Below are positions 16,413-25,490 of a stretch of DNA of 53,118 nt, piece after piece (position 1 is the first letter of the stretch; each line of letters begins with the position of its first letter). Source of the DNA: Verrucomicrobiia bacterium. GTDB taxonomy: Bacteria > Verrucomicrobiota > Verrucomicrobiia > Limisphaerales > CAIMTB01. A program made the position numbers and the translations under genes. Under the pieces are notes generated by a model. It saw nothing but the letters and a program-made list of their open reading frames with translations. It did not search any database and was not told the origin of the DNA. Location of the stretch: the NCBI GenBank assembly GCA_019634625.1, contig JAHCBA010000045.1, positions 1 to 53,118 on the forward strand, read 5' to 3'.

Positions 16413-19400
16413 GTGCGGGAGCCGAACGGGAACGAGGGTGTGACGCCATCGGCGTTGCCGGCCGCGGAGTGGGCGCGGCGCCAGGAGTCGTCGCGCCGGA
16501 GCGTGCGGAGGGCAAACCTGGCGGTGGCGACGGCGCTGGGGACGGTGCTGGCGCTGGCGTTCGGGGCGGTGTGGCAAGGGCATTGGGCGGTGAGATCGCA
16601 GGGGGAGGCGATCGTGGAGCGGGAACGGGCGGAACTGGCGCAGGCGGAGGCGCGGCAGGAGCTGTGGCGGGCGTTGCTGGCGGAGGCGCGGGCCACGCGG
16701 CAGAGTTCGACGCTGGACCGGCGGGAGGTGGGATTGTCGATTCTGGCGCGGGCGGCGGGGCTTGGGGCGACGGCGGAGCTGCGGGACCAGGCGGTGGCGA
16801 CGCTGGCGCTTCCGGAATACCGGCTGGAGGCCTCGATTCCACTGGGGGACACGGCGAACCGGTATGCGTTCGATCGGGCGGTGCGAAGGGCGGCGGTGGT
16901 GATGCCGGACGGGGACGTGGTGGTGCGGCGGTTTCCGGACGGGGCGGAGGTGGCGCGGTTGGGGCGGGAGGGGACGTCCGTGCCGGGAGAGCAGGGGATG
17001 CCGATGCTGCTGGAGTTCGATCCGGCGGGGGAGGCGCTGGCGGTGCGATATGCACGGGGGGCGTTTGGGGTGTGGACGCTGGGGGAGGCGGGGCTCCGGT
17101 TTGTGCGGGATGGGGACCGGGAACGCCGTCAGGCGAGCGTGCCGCGGTTTACGAGCGACGGGCGGCACCTGGTGGCGCCGGTGTTTGCGCCGGACGGGTT
17201 TGCGGTGATCGAGGCGGACACGGGCCGGATGGTGGCGCATTTCCCGGAGGTGAGTTCGTTCCGTCATGCGGCGCCGCGTCCCGGGAAGACGCAGTTTGCG
17301 GCGGACCTTGGGACACGGGTGGCGCTCTTCGATTGGGAACGGGGAGGGGAAGTGGCGGCGCATCCGTTTCCGGCGGGGGCACGGGCCCTGGCGTGGACCG
17401 GGGATGGAAGGCGGCTGGCGATTGCGGGGAATGCGCTGGAGGTCGAGGTGTGGGAGCCGGGGACCGGGGAGGTGCGGCGGTTTCCGGGCCATGGCGACGA
17501 CGTGTACGACTGCGCATTCGATCCGGCGGGGAGGCGATTGGCGACGTCGTCGCTGGATGGGACGGCCCGGTTATGGGATGCGGTGGATGGGCGGTTGCTG
17601 GCGGTGGCGACGGACCGTCGATTGGTGGCATGGGGGCCGGGGGAACGGTCGGGATGGGTGGTGAGCCGCGAGCGGTTGGAGGTCCGCGTGGGTCCGGTGG
17701 GCGGTGTGCTGGAGCGGGTGGCCGGGGTGCCGGGGCGTTCGGACGGGCTGACGTTCGACATGGATGGAGAAGGACAATGGGGATGGTCACGGGACGGGGA
17801 GGGAAGGGTATGGCAATGGGATCTGGGGCGGGGAACGGGGCCGGAGCCGACGGGACTGACCGGGGTGAGTTCGCTGAGTTACGATGCGGCGGGGTCGGTG
17901 TTGCTGCTGACGCGGGACGGCTGGCTGGAGGCATGCCCGTGGGACCGGATCGGCGACGGCGGGTTGCCCGGTGCGATGTCCGGGACGCCTCGCCGGCTGG
18001 CCGGGGTACGGAGCCGCAACGTGGATCTGGTGATGGCGGGGTTGGGGGGGCGGGGGCGGGTGCTGGTGGAATTGGGGGCGGGCGCGGTCTGGGCGGATTC
18101 CGGCGAGGACGGGCGCGATCCGGTGGAGATCGACGATCTGTTGCACAGCAGCGTGGATCGCCGGTCGGGGAGCGCGCGGGGGACGGGGACGGTGGCGTTG
18201 AGTCCGGACGGGCGATGGGTGGCGTGCGGGGCGGACGGGATCCGGGGTCCGGGGGTGTTCGACGTACGGACCGGGCGGCGGGTGGCGACGTTGGGGGAGG
18301 AGACGGGCGGGGTGCAGTTCAGCGCGGACGGGCGCTGGGTGTTGCTGGCGTCGGTGCGCGGGTGCCAGGTGTTTGAAACCCGGGGCTGGGAGCGGGTGTG
18401 GTGGCGGCCGGCGGCGGTCCGGCATCCGAACTACTCGGCGGTTGGGGCGGTGTCTCCGGACGGGACGCGGGTGGTGTACGGGGAATCGTCGCGGCATCTG
18501 GTGCTGCTGGAGGGCGGGAGCGGGCGGACGCTGGCGGCGCTGGAATCGCCGGCCGCCTCGCCGTGGGTGGCGGCACGATGGAGCGACGACGGGAGACGGG
18601 TGATCGGGCTGACGCGGGAGAATGCGGTGGAGATCTGGGATTTGGAGGCGTTGGGGGAGGCGCTGGCGGGGATGGGACTGGATTGGGACAAGCCGCTGAG
18701 CGGTCCTCCGGTGGCGGTGTTCGGGGAGGTGGAGATGCCGAGGTACCCGACGTGGGTGGCGATCGGGGTGCTGGCGACGGCGGGGATGGTGGCGGGGATT
18801 GCGATGGTATCGCTGCGACGGCACCGGAGGCTGATCGGGGATTACGCGGTGGCGGAGGATCGGGCGGCGCGGCGCGATCGGGAGCTGGCGCTCGAGCGGG
18901 AGGTTGGGGAGCTGAAGAGCAGTTTTGTGACGATGGTTTCGCATGAATTCCGGACGCCGCTGGGGATCACCATGAGTGCGGTGGAATTGCTGCGGCACTA
19001 TCTCGACCGGCTGAGTGCGGGGAAGCGCTCGGAACTGCTGGAGGACATCTACGGGGCCACGCTGCGGATGTCGGGGTTGATGGAGCAGGTGCTGCTGCTG
19101 GGGCGGGCGGAGTCGGGTCGTCTGGGATGCCGGACGGGGCCACTGGACCTCGAGGGTCTGGTGGGACAACTGCTGGATGAGGCGCGGTCTGCGACGGCGC
19201 GGCGATGTCGTTGTGTGTTCGAGACGGAAGGGGATCTTGACGGGGCGCGGGGTGACGAATCGTTGCTGAGGCACATTCTTTCCAATCTGATTTCGAATGC
19301 GGTGAAGTACTCGCCGCCGGGCGGGGAGATCGGGGTGGGGATGCGGCGCGACGGGGAGGACGCCGTATTGAGCGTGCGGGACCGGGGGATTGGGATTCCG

Positions 19401-19679
19401 GAGGCGGACCAGGGGCGGTTGTTCGAGGCCTTTCATCGTGGCGGCAATGTGGGGCAGACACCGGGGACCGGGCTGGGGCTGCTGATTGTGAAGCGATGCG
19501 TGACATTGCATGGGGGCGGGATCGCGGTGGCGTCGAGGGAAGGGGAGGGGACGGTGTTCACGGTGCGGCTTCCGCTGTTCGGGCCGGGCCGGGGGGAGAG
19601 AACGCAGGGGGGGGGCGGGGCTGCGGGCGGATCGGACGGAAGTCGGATTGGCTTCGCCGGGGAGACTCGGGCAGCGTGA
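16413..19679 (+). CDS. WD40-propeller sensor histidine kinase
   Basis: The protein has 1088 residues from GTG 16413 (a second in-frame GTG at 16440 is possible). After a Ser/Arg-rich start there is a membrane helix at ~36-56 and an Ala/Glu/Arg-rich helical segment. A long beta-propeller region (~140-740) has WD40-like units such as GHGDDVYDCAFDPAGRRLAT and LDGTARLWD. A second membrane helix lies near 775-795. The kinase core follows: HisKA with His844 in MVSHEFRTPLG, an N-box near 957 (NLISNAVKYS), DRGIGIP, and GTGLGLLIVK. The propeller thus lies between two membrane helices and is probably periplasmic. The response regulator gene starts 11 bp downstream. Confidence 0.9.
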   Translation: MREPNGNEGVTPSALPAAEWARRQESSRRSVRRANLAVATALGTVLALAFGAVWQGHWAVRSQGEAIVERERAELAQAEARQELWRALLAEARATRQSSTLDRREVGLSILARAAGLGATAELRDQAVATLALPEYRLEASIPLGDTANRYAFDRAVRRAAVVMPDGDVVVRRFPDGAEVARLGREGTSVPGEQGMPMLLEFDPAGEALAVRYARGAFGVWTLGEAGLRFVRDGDRERRQASVPRFTSDGRHLVAPVFAPDGFAVIEADTGRMVAHFPEVSSFRHAAPRPGKTQFAADLGTRVALFDWERGGEVAAHPFPAGARALAWTGDGRRLAIAGNALEVEVWEPGTGEVRRFPGHGDDVYDCAFDPAGRRLATSSLDGTARLWDAVDGRLLAVATDRRLVAWGPGERSGWVVSRERLEVRVGPVGGVLERVAGVPGRSDGLTFDMDGEGQWGWSRDGEGRVWQWDLGRGTGPEPTGLTGVSSLSYDAAGSVLLLTRDGWLEACPWDRIGDGGLPGAMSGTPRRLAGVRSRNVDLVMAGLGGRGRVLVELGAGAVWADSGEDGRDPVEIDDLLHSSVDRRSGSARGTGTVALSPDGRWVACGADGIRGPGVFDVRTGRRVATLGEETGGVQFSADGRWVLLASVRGCQVFETRGWERVWWRPAAVRHPNYSAVGAVSPDGTRVVYGESSRHLVLLEGGSGRTLAALESPAASPWVAARWSDDGRRVIGLTRENAVEIWDLEALGEALAGMGLDWDKPLSGPPVAVFGEVEMPRYPTWVAIGVLATAGMVAGIAMVSLRRHRRLIGDYAVAEDRAARRDRELALEREVGELKSSFVTMVSHEFRTPLGITMSAVELLRHYLDRLSAGKRSELLEDIYGATLRMSGLMEQVLLLGRAESGRLGCRTGPLDLEGLVGQLLDEARSATARRCRCVFETEGDLDGARGDESLLRHILSNLISNAVKYSPPGGEIGVGMRRDGEDAVLSVRDRGIGIPEADQGRLFEAFHRGGNVGQTPGTGLGLLIVKRCVTLHGGGIAVASREGEGTVFTVRLPLFGPGRGERTQGGGGAAGGSDGSRIGFAGETRAA

Positions 19680-19690
19680 CCGGATTGCCG

Positions 19691-20344
19691 ATGAAACGGA
19701 TTCTCGTGATCGAGGACCAGGCGCCGATGCTGCGGAACCTGGCGCTGCTGCTGGAGTTTGAGGGGTACCGGGTGCTGACGGCATCCGACGGGCGGGAGGG
19801 GCTCGAGGTGGCGCGGCGGGACAAGCCGGACCTGGTGATCTGCGATGTGATGATGCCGGAGCTGGACGGGTTCGGGGTGGTGCGGGCGCTGAGAGCGGAG
19901 GACGAGACGGCGGACATCCCGTTCATTTTTCTGACGGCGCGTGGCGAGCGGGCCGATGTGCGCACGGGGATGAACGAGGGGGCGGACGACTATCTGACCA
20001 AGCCGGTGATCCGGGAGGAGTTGCTGGAGGCGGTGGCGACGCGGCTGGCGCGGGCGGCGGCGGTGCGGGAGCGGATTGCGCAGGTGCGGGGCGGCGGCGG
20101 ATTCCATCCGGATTTCAGTTCCCACGAGCCGCTTCGGGCGCGGCTGGGACTGACACCGCGGGAGGCGGAGGTGTTGTTGTGGGTGGCGCAGGGGAAGACC
20201 AACGGGGACATTGCGACGATCCTGGGGTTGTCGGAGAAGACCGTGAAACAGCATCTGGGGAGCAGCTTTCAGAAGCTGGGGGTGGAGACGCGCACCGGGG
20301 CGACCCTGCAGGCGCTGGAAGTGCTGGCGAATCCGCGGGGTTGA
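19691..20344 (+). CDS. LuxR/NarL-type response regulator
   Basis: This 217-residue protein has a receiver domain (acidic pair in VIEDQAP, phospho-Asp52 in VICDVMMPELDG, Thr in FLTARG, Lys in YLTKPV) and a C-terminal LuxR-type helix-turn-helix (LTPREAEVLLWVAQGKTNGD, then LSEKTVKQHL). It is the cognate regulator of the WD40 histidine kinase 11 bp upstream, most likely a DNA-binding transcription factor. ATG 19691 places the first beta strand of the receiver directly after the start. Confidence 0.95.
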   Translation: MKRILVIEDQAPMLRNLALLLEFEGYRVLTASDGREGLEVARRDKPDLVICDVMMPELDGFGVVRALRAEDETADIPFIFLTARGERADVRTGMNEGADDYLTKPVIREELLEAVATRLARAAAVRERIAQVRGGGGFHPDFSSHEPLRARLGLTPREAEVLLWVAQGKTNGDIATILGLSEKTVKQHLGSSFQKLGVETRTGATLQALEVLANPRG

Positions 20345-20405
20345 CGGGGGCATGGAGGTGCGTTGACGCGGCAAGCCGGGTTCGAAGAGGATGGGAGGTG
20401 TCACG

Positions 20406-20777
20406 ATGAAACCGGCAATACCCATTCTCAGGATCTTCGATGAGGCGAAGGCGCGGGAGTTTTACGTGGCGTTTCTGGGGTTCGGGGTGGATTGGGAGCA
20501 TCGGTTTGCCGAGGGGATGCCGTTGTATGTGCAGGTGTCGCGGGGGGAATGCGTGCTGCACTTGTCGGAGCACTTCGGGGACGCGTGTCCGGGGGGGACG
20601 GTGCGGATCGAGACGCCGGATCTGGATGCCTATCTACGAGGTTTGCGGGCGGCGGCGTACCGGCATTGTCGTCCGGGCGAACCGGCGCTTCAGCCGTGGG
20701 GTCTGCGGGAGATCGACCTGGCGGATCCGTTTGGCAACACGCTGATCCTTTTCGCGAAGCCCTCCGGGGCGGGCTGA
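20406..20777 (+). CDS. glyoxalase/bleomycin-resistance superfamily protein
   Basis: This is a 123-residue single-domain protein of the vicinal-oxygen-chelate fold. It shows the usual beta-alpha-beta-beta-beta pattern, with AREFYVAFLGFGVDWEHRF, YVQVSRGECVLHLSEH and the closing EIDLADPFGNTLILF. The His and Glu in these segments could bind a metal. Members include dioxygenases, resistance proteins and isomerases, and the substrate cannot be told. ATG 20406 is preferred over the in-frame start at 20391 because it follows a purine-rich AGGTGTCACG stretch and gives the normal fold length. Confidence 0.85.
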   Translation: MKPAIPILRIFDEAKAREFYVAFLGFGVDWEHRFAEGMPLYVQVSRGECVLHLSEHFGDACPGGTVRIETPDLDAYLRGLRAAAYRHCRPGEPALQPWGLREIDLADPFGNTLILFAKPSGAG

Positions 20778-20780
20778 ATT

Positions 20781-20841
20781 CTGCGAGGCCGCAGGGGAGT
20801 GGAGCGGTGGGATGAGGACTCGCGGAGCTCGCCCCTCCGGA
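20781..20841. repeat. dispersed element fragment D
   Basis: This fragment corresponds to the right part of the 160-bp element: a CGAGGCCGCA-like stretch, then GAGGACTCGCGGAGCTCG and CCCCTCCGG. Both GTGCATCCC ends are absent. It lies just after the glyoxalase-like gene, and a further TCCCTCCGGAG palindrome follows at 20848-20858. Confidence 0.65.
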
Positions 20842-20914
20842 TGGCGTCCCTCCGGAGATGGGATCGGTTGGCATTGGGGCGGCGGGGGATTATGGTGGCC
20901 GACCTTTGAAGCTC

Positions 20915-21676
20915 ATGAAATCGAAACGAAGCGGATGGATGGCGGCAGGGCTGGTGGCGTGCGTTCTGGCGGGGGTGACGGCGTGGGGGCAGGGGACGCG
21001 ACGGGGAGGCGGGGAGGGGGGATTCCACGGATCGCTGGCCGGATTGTTCGGGGATGCGGTGGCCTTCAGTGCGGATGCGGAGGTCGGGCTGACGAACCGG
21101 ACGGACCAGTCGCGGTTGAATGTCCCGATGCGGGTGTTCAAGAGCCGGGACCGGTTTCGGTTGGAGGTCGATCTGCAGCGGGTGCAGGGGGCGGGGAATG
21201 CGGCGCAGGGGTTGAGCACGCTGCGGGGAATCGGGATGACGAAGATGACCTGCCTGGTGTTGCCGGAGGAGAAGGGGATGATCCTGATGTTTCCCGAATT
21301 GAAGGTGGGGATGCGGTTGCCGTTCTCGGAGACGGCGCTGCCGGCGGACGGGTTCCGGGTGGAGAAGCGGGCGGCGGGGAAGGAGACGCTGGAGGGACAG
21401 GCGTGTGTCCGACAGGAGGTGCAGGTGACGACCTCGGACGGGGCGCGGGTGGCGGGCACCGTGTGGGAGGCGACCGCGTTGAAGGGGTTTCCGGTCAGGA
21501 TGCTGTTCCAGCCGGAGGACAGCGGGCTGGGGCTGCGGTTCAGCCAGGTGCGAATGGCGGCGCCGGGCGAGGAGATGTTCCGGGTGCCGTCGGATGTGCG
21601 GCTCGTGGACGGGGCGGCGGGGTTGATGCAGGAGGCGATGAGCCGGGCGCTGCAATCGGGTGGGCTGGGGCGCTGA
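20915..21676 (+). CDS. secreted protein of unknown function
   Basis: This is a 253-residue exported protein with a classical signal peptide (basic start, hydrophobic core GLVACVLAGV, AWGQG cleavage region). The mature part is mostly beta, with alternating blocks such as MRVFKSRDRFRLEVDLQ, CLVLPEEKGMILMFPELK and ACVRQEVQVTTSDG. This recalls outer-membrane or periplasmic proteins of the DUF4412 kind, which are small lipid- or ligand-binding folds, but the match is weak. ATG 20915 is used because it begins the signal peptide. It is convergent with dsbD. Confidence 0.7.
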   Translation: MKSKRSGWMAAGLVACVLAGVTAWGQGTRRGGGEGGFHGSLAGLFGDAVAFSADAEVGLTNRTDQSRLNVPMRVFKSRDRFRLEVDLQRVQGAGNAAQGLSTLRGIGMTKMTCLVLPEEKGMILMFPELKVGMRLPFSETALPADGFRVEKRAAGKETLEGQACVRQEVQVTTSDGARVAGTVWEATALKGFPVRMLFQPEDSGLGLRFSQVRMAAPGEEMFRVPSDVRLVDGAAGLMQEAMSRALQSGGLGR

Positions 21677-21729
21677 GAGCCTGTCTGAGGGGGTGGTGAC
21701 CGGGCCTGTGACCCGGGTCGGGCGCGGGA

Positions 21730-23886
21730 TCAACGGGCTGCCTCGGCGAGGGCGTCGAGGACGATCGACGGGGTGAGGAGGGAGGGCAGGACGATGGGAT
21801 CGCGGGCCGGGTCACGGGGATAGACCACGACGAGGGGGACGCCGGCGCGTTGGAAGCGCTGGAGTTCGCGGGTGATGGCGGGCGGGTAGTCGGTGTGATC
21901 GCCCTTGAGGGGAACCCCATTGATTTCACGGAGCCGGGCGCGCACGGCGGGGATCTCGATGGACGAGCGTTCGTTGAGTTTGCAGTTGAGGCACCAGTCG
22001 GCGGTGAATTCGACGAAGACGGGGCGGCCTTCGGCACGGGCGGCGGCGACGGCTTCGGGGGACCAGGGCTGCCAGGGGATGCGTTCGGAATTGGACTGGG
22101 TGGTGGCTGGGACGGGGGTGGAGGCGCGAGGGGATCGCCATTGGAGTTCCTTTTCGAGGGCGACGCCGTAGAAGGCGGCGACGACGACCAGGGCGACGGC
22201 GATGGCGAGGCCCTGGCGTTGGCGACCGCGCTGGACGAATTCGCCCCAGACCCAGGCGGCGAGGGCGAGGCCGACGAGGAAGAGTCCGAGCCAGAGGGCG
22301 CCGCCTTCGCCGAAGCGGCGGGCGGTGAGGGTGTAGAGCCAGAGGGCGGTGGCGAGCATGGGGAAGCCCATGGCGACCTTGAAACGTTCCATCCACCGGC
22401 CGGGTTTGGGGACGAAGTGGAGCCAGGCGGGCTGCCAGCTCAGGAGCAGGTAGGGGGCAGCGAGGCCGAGGGCCACCGCGGTGAAGACGATCAGGATGGT
22501 GGCGGCGTCGGCGACGAAGGCGTAGCCGAGGGCCGGAGCCAGAAAGGGGGCGGTGCAGGGGGTGGCCAGGGCGACGGCCAGGACGCCGGTGAAGAACGAG
22601 CCGGAGTAGCCTTCGCGGCTGGCGAGGTTGCCTGCCGAGTCGAGGGCACGTCCGGTGAAGTTGATTTCGAAGACGCCGAACAGGCTGAGGGCCACCAGGA
22701 GAATCAGCACCGTCATCAGGACGAGAAAGACCGGATTGCCGAACTGCATGCCCCAGCCGGCGACACCCGCGGTGGCCTTGACTGCGATCACCACGGCGGC
22801 CAGGACAAGGAACGACACCCAGACTCCGACCGAGTAGGCGTAGCCGTGGCGGCGGATTTCGGCGGGGCGTCCGCCCGCTTGGCGGACGAACCCGAGGATC
22901 TTGAGGGCGATCACCGGGAGGACGCAGGGCATGGCATTGAGGATGATCCCGCCCAGGAAGCCGAAGAGGATGGCCGTGGCGAGGGAGATGGAGGCGGATG
23001 CGGGTGTCGAGGCGGTCAGGGCGGTGGAGGCACCGGCGGGGACATTGCCCGGGTCGCTGCTGATTGGGAGAAGGGCGTCGAAGGCGAGCGACGGGACTTG
23101 GCCCGGGTGGGCGAGGACCAGGAGGCCGCCGACGGCTTCCGGCCAGGTTCCATCGAAGAGCCGGACCTGTTTGCGGAGTGTGACGACGCCCTCCGGCCCG
23201 GGACGAACCTCCGTCGCGGTGAGGACTTCGAAGCCGTCGCCCTCGTAGGGATAGAAATCCGGGGAACCGGTCCCGGCCGGGGGGCGCCAGCGGATGAAAA
23301 GGGTACGTTCCTCGCCGTCGGCGGGTCCGTCCCAGGAAGCCACAGCAGCGCCTTCGGGCAGGGGAGGGGGCAATTGCCCGACGGCGGCGGCCAGGAGGGC
23401 GGCGTGGGGGGAGGGGCGGGTTTCCGGGCCGACGACGAGTTCGGCGCGGACGGTGGCGCGTCCGGGGACGCAGACGGCTTCGCATTCGAGCCACTGGATC
23501 GCGGCTTCGAGGGTGACCGGGCCGTGGGGGGCGTCCGGGGCGACGGTGAAGGGGACGAGGAGGGTGACGGACTTGTGGTGGACGAAGGTGACCAGGCCCT
23601 GATCGGAGTAGGTGGCGGGCGGGGGCCAGAGGATGGGTTCGGAAGAGAGGAAGGCGGGGAGCTTCCAGTTGAGGGAAGTGGGGGCGCCGGAATCGCCGCC
23701 GTTGCGCCAGTAGGTGTGCCAGCCGGGCCGGATGGTCATTTCGAGACCGGCGAGGAAGCGGTCGCCCGGGGCGACGGATTCGACCGGGAGAATCAGGCGG
23801 ACCTGGGTGGATTGAGCGGCGAGGGCGGGGGTGGCGAGCAGGGCCCAGGCGATCGGGATGAGGGCCCAAAATCGAATCCGCAGCAT
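21730..23886 (-). CDS. dsbD: thiol:disulfide interchange protein DsbD/ScsB-like
   Basis: This 718-residue protein moves reducing power from cytoplasmic thioredoxin to periplasmic thiol proteins. After a signal peptide (FWALIPIAWALLATPALAA) comes an N-terminal beta domain with the Cys pair ECEAVCVPG. An eight-helix membrane domain has its paired cysteines in LNAMPCVLPVIALK and ATPCTAPFLAPALGY. The C-terminal thioredoxin-like domain has the active site WCLNCK (Cys632 and Cys635). All three redox pairs are intact. ATG 23886 begins the signal peptide; longer frames upstream run antisense into the PQQ-protein gene. The N-terminal domain looks like the ScsB type rather than E. coli DsbD-alpha, so either name may apply. 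Confidence 0.93.
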   Translation of the reverse strand: MLRIRFWALIPIAWALLATPALAAQSTQVRLILPVESVAPGDRFLAGLEMTIRPGWHTYWRNGGDSGAPTSLNWKLPAFLSSEPILWPPPATYSDQGLVTFVHHKSVTLLVPFTVAPDAPHGPVTLEAAIQWLECEAVCVPGRATVRAELVVGPETRPSPHAALLAAAVGQLPPPLPEGAAVASWDGPADGEERTLFIRWRPPAGTGSPDFYPYEGDGFEVLTATEVRPGPEGVVTLRKQVRLFDGTWPEAVGGLLVLAHPGQVPSLAFDALLPISSDPGNVPAGASTALTASTPASASISLATAILFGFLGGIILNAMPCVLPVIALKILGFVRQAGGRPAEIRRHGYAYSVGVWVSFLVLAAVVIAVKATAGVAGWGMQFGNPVFLVLMTVLILLVALSLFGVFEINFTGRALDSAGNLASREGYSGSFFTGVLAVALATPCTAPFLAPALGYAFVADAATILIVFTAVALGLAAPYLLLSWQPAWLHFVPKPGRWMERFKVAMGFPMLATALWLYTLTARRFGEGGALWLGLFLVGLALAAWVWGEFVQRGRQRQGLAIAVALVVVAAFYGVALEKELQWRSPRASTPVPATTQSNSERIPWQPWSPEAVAAARAEGRPVFVEFTADWCLNCKLNERSSIEIPAVRARLREINGVPLKGDHTDYPPAITRELQRFQRAGVPLVVVYPRDPARDPIVLPSLLTPSIVLDALAEAAR

Positions 23887-23940
23887 GCGGACATCATGAA
23901 GCGAGGAGGGAAAGGGGGCAATGGCCGGGGGGCCTTGCCG

Positions 23941-24067
23941 GGAGGACTCGCGGAGCTCGTCCCTCCGAAAGGTGAAACGGGGTGGTGAATCCGGAGGGCC
24001 GAGCTCTGCGAGGCCGCGGGGGAGGGGTGCGGTGGGGATGAGGACTCGCGGAGCTCGTCCCTCCGGG
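23941..24067. repeat. two dispersed element fragments (E and F)
   Basis: Two fragments of the 160-bp element sit side by side: GGAGGACTCGCGGAGCTCGT with CCCTCCG at 23941-23967, and a longer piece at 23991-24067 containing CGGAGGGCCG, CGAGGCCGCGG and again the GGACTCGCGGAGCTCG core with CCCTCCGG. Neither has the GTGCATCCC termini. They fill the 190-bp gap between dsbD and the PQQ-propeller gene. Confidence 0.7.
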
Positions 24068-24076
24068 AGGGGGGGA

Positions 24077-25333
24077 TTACGGAGCGGCGATCCGGAAGAG
24101 ATGGGATTCGGAGCGGATGAAGAGGGTGCCGTCGGTGACGGCGTAGGAGGCGAGGGTACGCTCGTCGATGGGGTTCTCGGCGAGCTTCTGGAAGGTGCGT
24201 CCGGGGGCGACGACGACGCCGAGGCCGGCTTCATCGAGGAGGTAGATGCGGTCCTCGGCGAAGACGGGGGAGGCGGAGATGGGGCCGGTGGCGCGTTCCT
24301 GATAGTGCAGGGTGCCGGTGCGGGCATCGACGCAGGTGAGGACGCCATTGTCGGCGAGGAGATAGAGTTCGTCGCCGACGAGCAGGAAGCTTGGGGTGTG
24401 GCCGGCGCCACGATTGAGGGACCAGCGAAGGTTGGATTCGGTGATGTCGCCGGAGCCATCCGGATCGATGGCGAGGGCGACGGGTTGGTTGTAGCCGGTG
24501 CCGGCGTAGAGGAGGCCGTGGGCGAAGAGAGGTTTGGGGATGACCGAGTAGCCGCCGTGCTGGACGCGCCAGAGTTCGGAACCCGAGGCGGGGTCATAGG
24601 CGGCGATGAGGCCGCTGCCGGGGGCGACCACCTGGGATCGGCCGCGGACGAGGATGGCGGTGGGGGTGGAGAAGGAGAACTTCTGGCGGAGTTCGATGGG
24701 GGGACGCGGGGTGCGCCAGGCGAGCTGGCCGGTGGCGGGATCGAGGGCGACCACATGGGGATCCTGGCCGCCGTCGGCGGTGAAGATCAGGCGATTGCCA
24801 AGGAGGATGGGGGAGGCGCCGTTGCCATGGACGGGCGGGTAGGGGAAGGCGTTGGTGCGCCAGACCACGGCGCCGTCGAGGTCGAGGCAGGCGGTACCCA
24901 TGTGTCCGAAGTGCACGAACAGGCGTGAGCCGGCGACGATCGGGGTGGGGCTGGCGTGGCTGTTCTTGCGGTGGATGGCGGGGGCGTCCTGGCCTTGGGA
25001 GAAGATGTCGGTCTGCCAGAGGAGGCTGCCGGTGGCGGCGTCGAAGGCGAGCGCGGCGAGGGAGAGAGTGTCACCTGCGCCCGGAATGGCGGCGGTGAGG
25101 TAGAGGCGTTGACCGGCCAGGACAGGGGAGGACCAGCCCTGGCCGGGGACGGCGGACTTCCAGGCGACGTGTTCGGAGTCGGTCCAGCGCAGGGGGACAT
25201 TGCGGGCGGGGGAATGGCCATTGCCATCGGGGCCACGGAACTGGGGCCAGTCGGGGGAGGCGAGGGCGGAGGAGACCGTGAGGGTGAGGAGGAGGGTCAG
25301 GAGGGCGGGCGCGGAGTGCGGCGGGCGCGACAT
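24077..25333 (-). CDS. secreted PQQ-like beta-propeller protein
   Basis: This is a 418-residue exported protein with a signal peptide (LLTLLLTLTVSSALAS) and tandem propeller blades of the PQQ-binding-like type: WPQFRGPDGNGHSP near the N-terminus, then repeated A-x-D-x-x-x-G-x-x-x-W units such as FDAATGSLLWQTDIF, LDPATGQLAWRTPR and YDPASGSELWRVQ. There is no dehydrogenase active-site signature, so it is probably a structural or binding propeller rather than a quinoprotein enzyme. It is separated from dsbD by dispersed-repeat fragments and from the upstream MFS gene by a strong terminator, so it likely has its own promoter. Confidence 0.88.
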   Translation of the reverse strand: MSRPPHSAPALLTLLLTLTVSSALASPDWPQFRGPDGNGHSPARNVPLRWTDSEHVAWKSAVPGQGWSSPVLAGQRLYLTAAIPGAGDTLSLAALAFDAATGSLLWQTDIFSQGQDAPAIHRKNSHASPTPIVAGSRLFVHFGHMGTACLDLDGAVVWRTNAFPYPPVHGNGASPILLGNRLIFTADGGQDPHVVALDPATGQLAWRTPRPPIELRQKFSFSTPTAILVRGRSQVVAPGSGLIAAYDPASGSELWRVQHGGYSVIPKPLFAHGLLYAGTGYNQPVALAIDPDGSGDITESNLRWSLNRGAGHTPSFLLVGDELYLLADNGVLTCVDARTGTLHYQERATGPISASPVFAEDRIYLLDEAGLGVVVAPGRTFQKLAENPIDERTLASYAVTDGTLFIRSESHLFRIAAP

Positions 25334-25425
25334 GGCGTCGAGGTTACGGTGCCGGGGTGCGGGCGCAACGGGGGTGGACCGGAAATCCGTGCATGGGCGC
25401 GATGAACGGCGTGCACGGTCAAGGA

Positions 25426-25454
25426 AAGGGCGGTCCCGGGTGGGGACCGCCCTT
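25426..25454 (-). terminator. strong intrinsic terminator after the MFS gene
   Basis: A perfect 12-bp inverted repeat AAGGGCGGTCCC / GGGACCGCCCTT (25426-25437 and 25443-25454) with a 5-nt loop lies 37 bp past the stop of the minus-strand MFS gene. On the minus strand the right arm is followed by TTTCC. Confidence 0.85.
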
Positions 25455-25490
25455 CGATGGAACGGAAGCGGATGGGGTGGGTCGGCGACC

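Noticed and set aside
21850-23988. A 712-residue plus-strand frame opposite dsbD
   Set aside because: Acidic, Gly-rich antisense shadow; DsbD motifs are intact on the minus strand.
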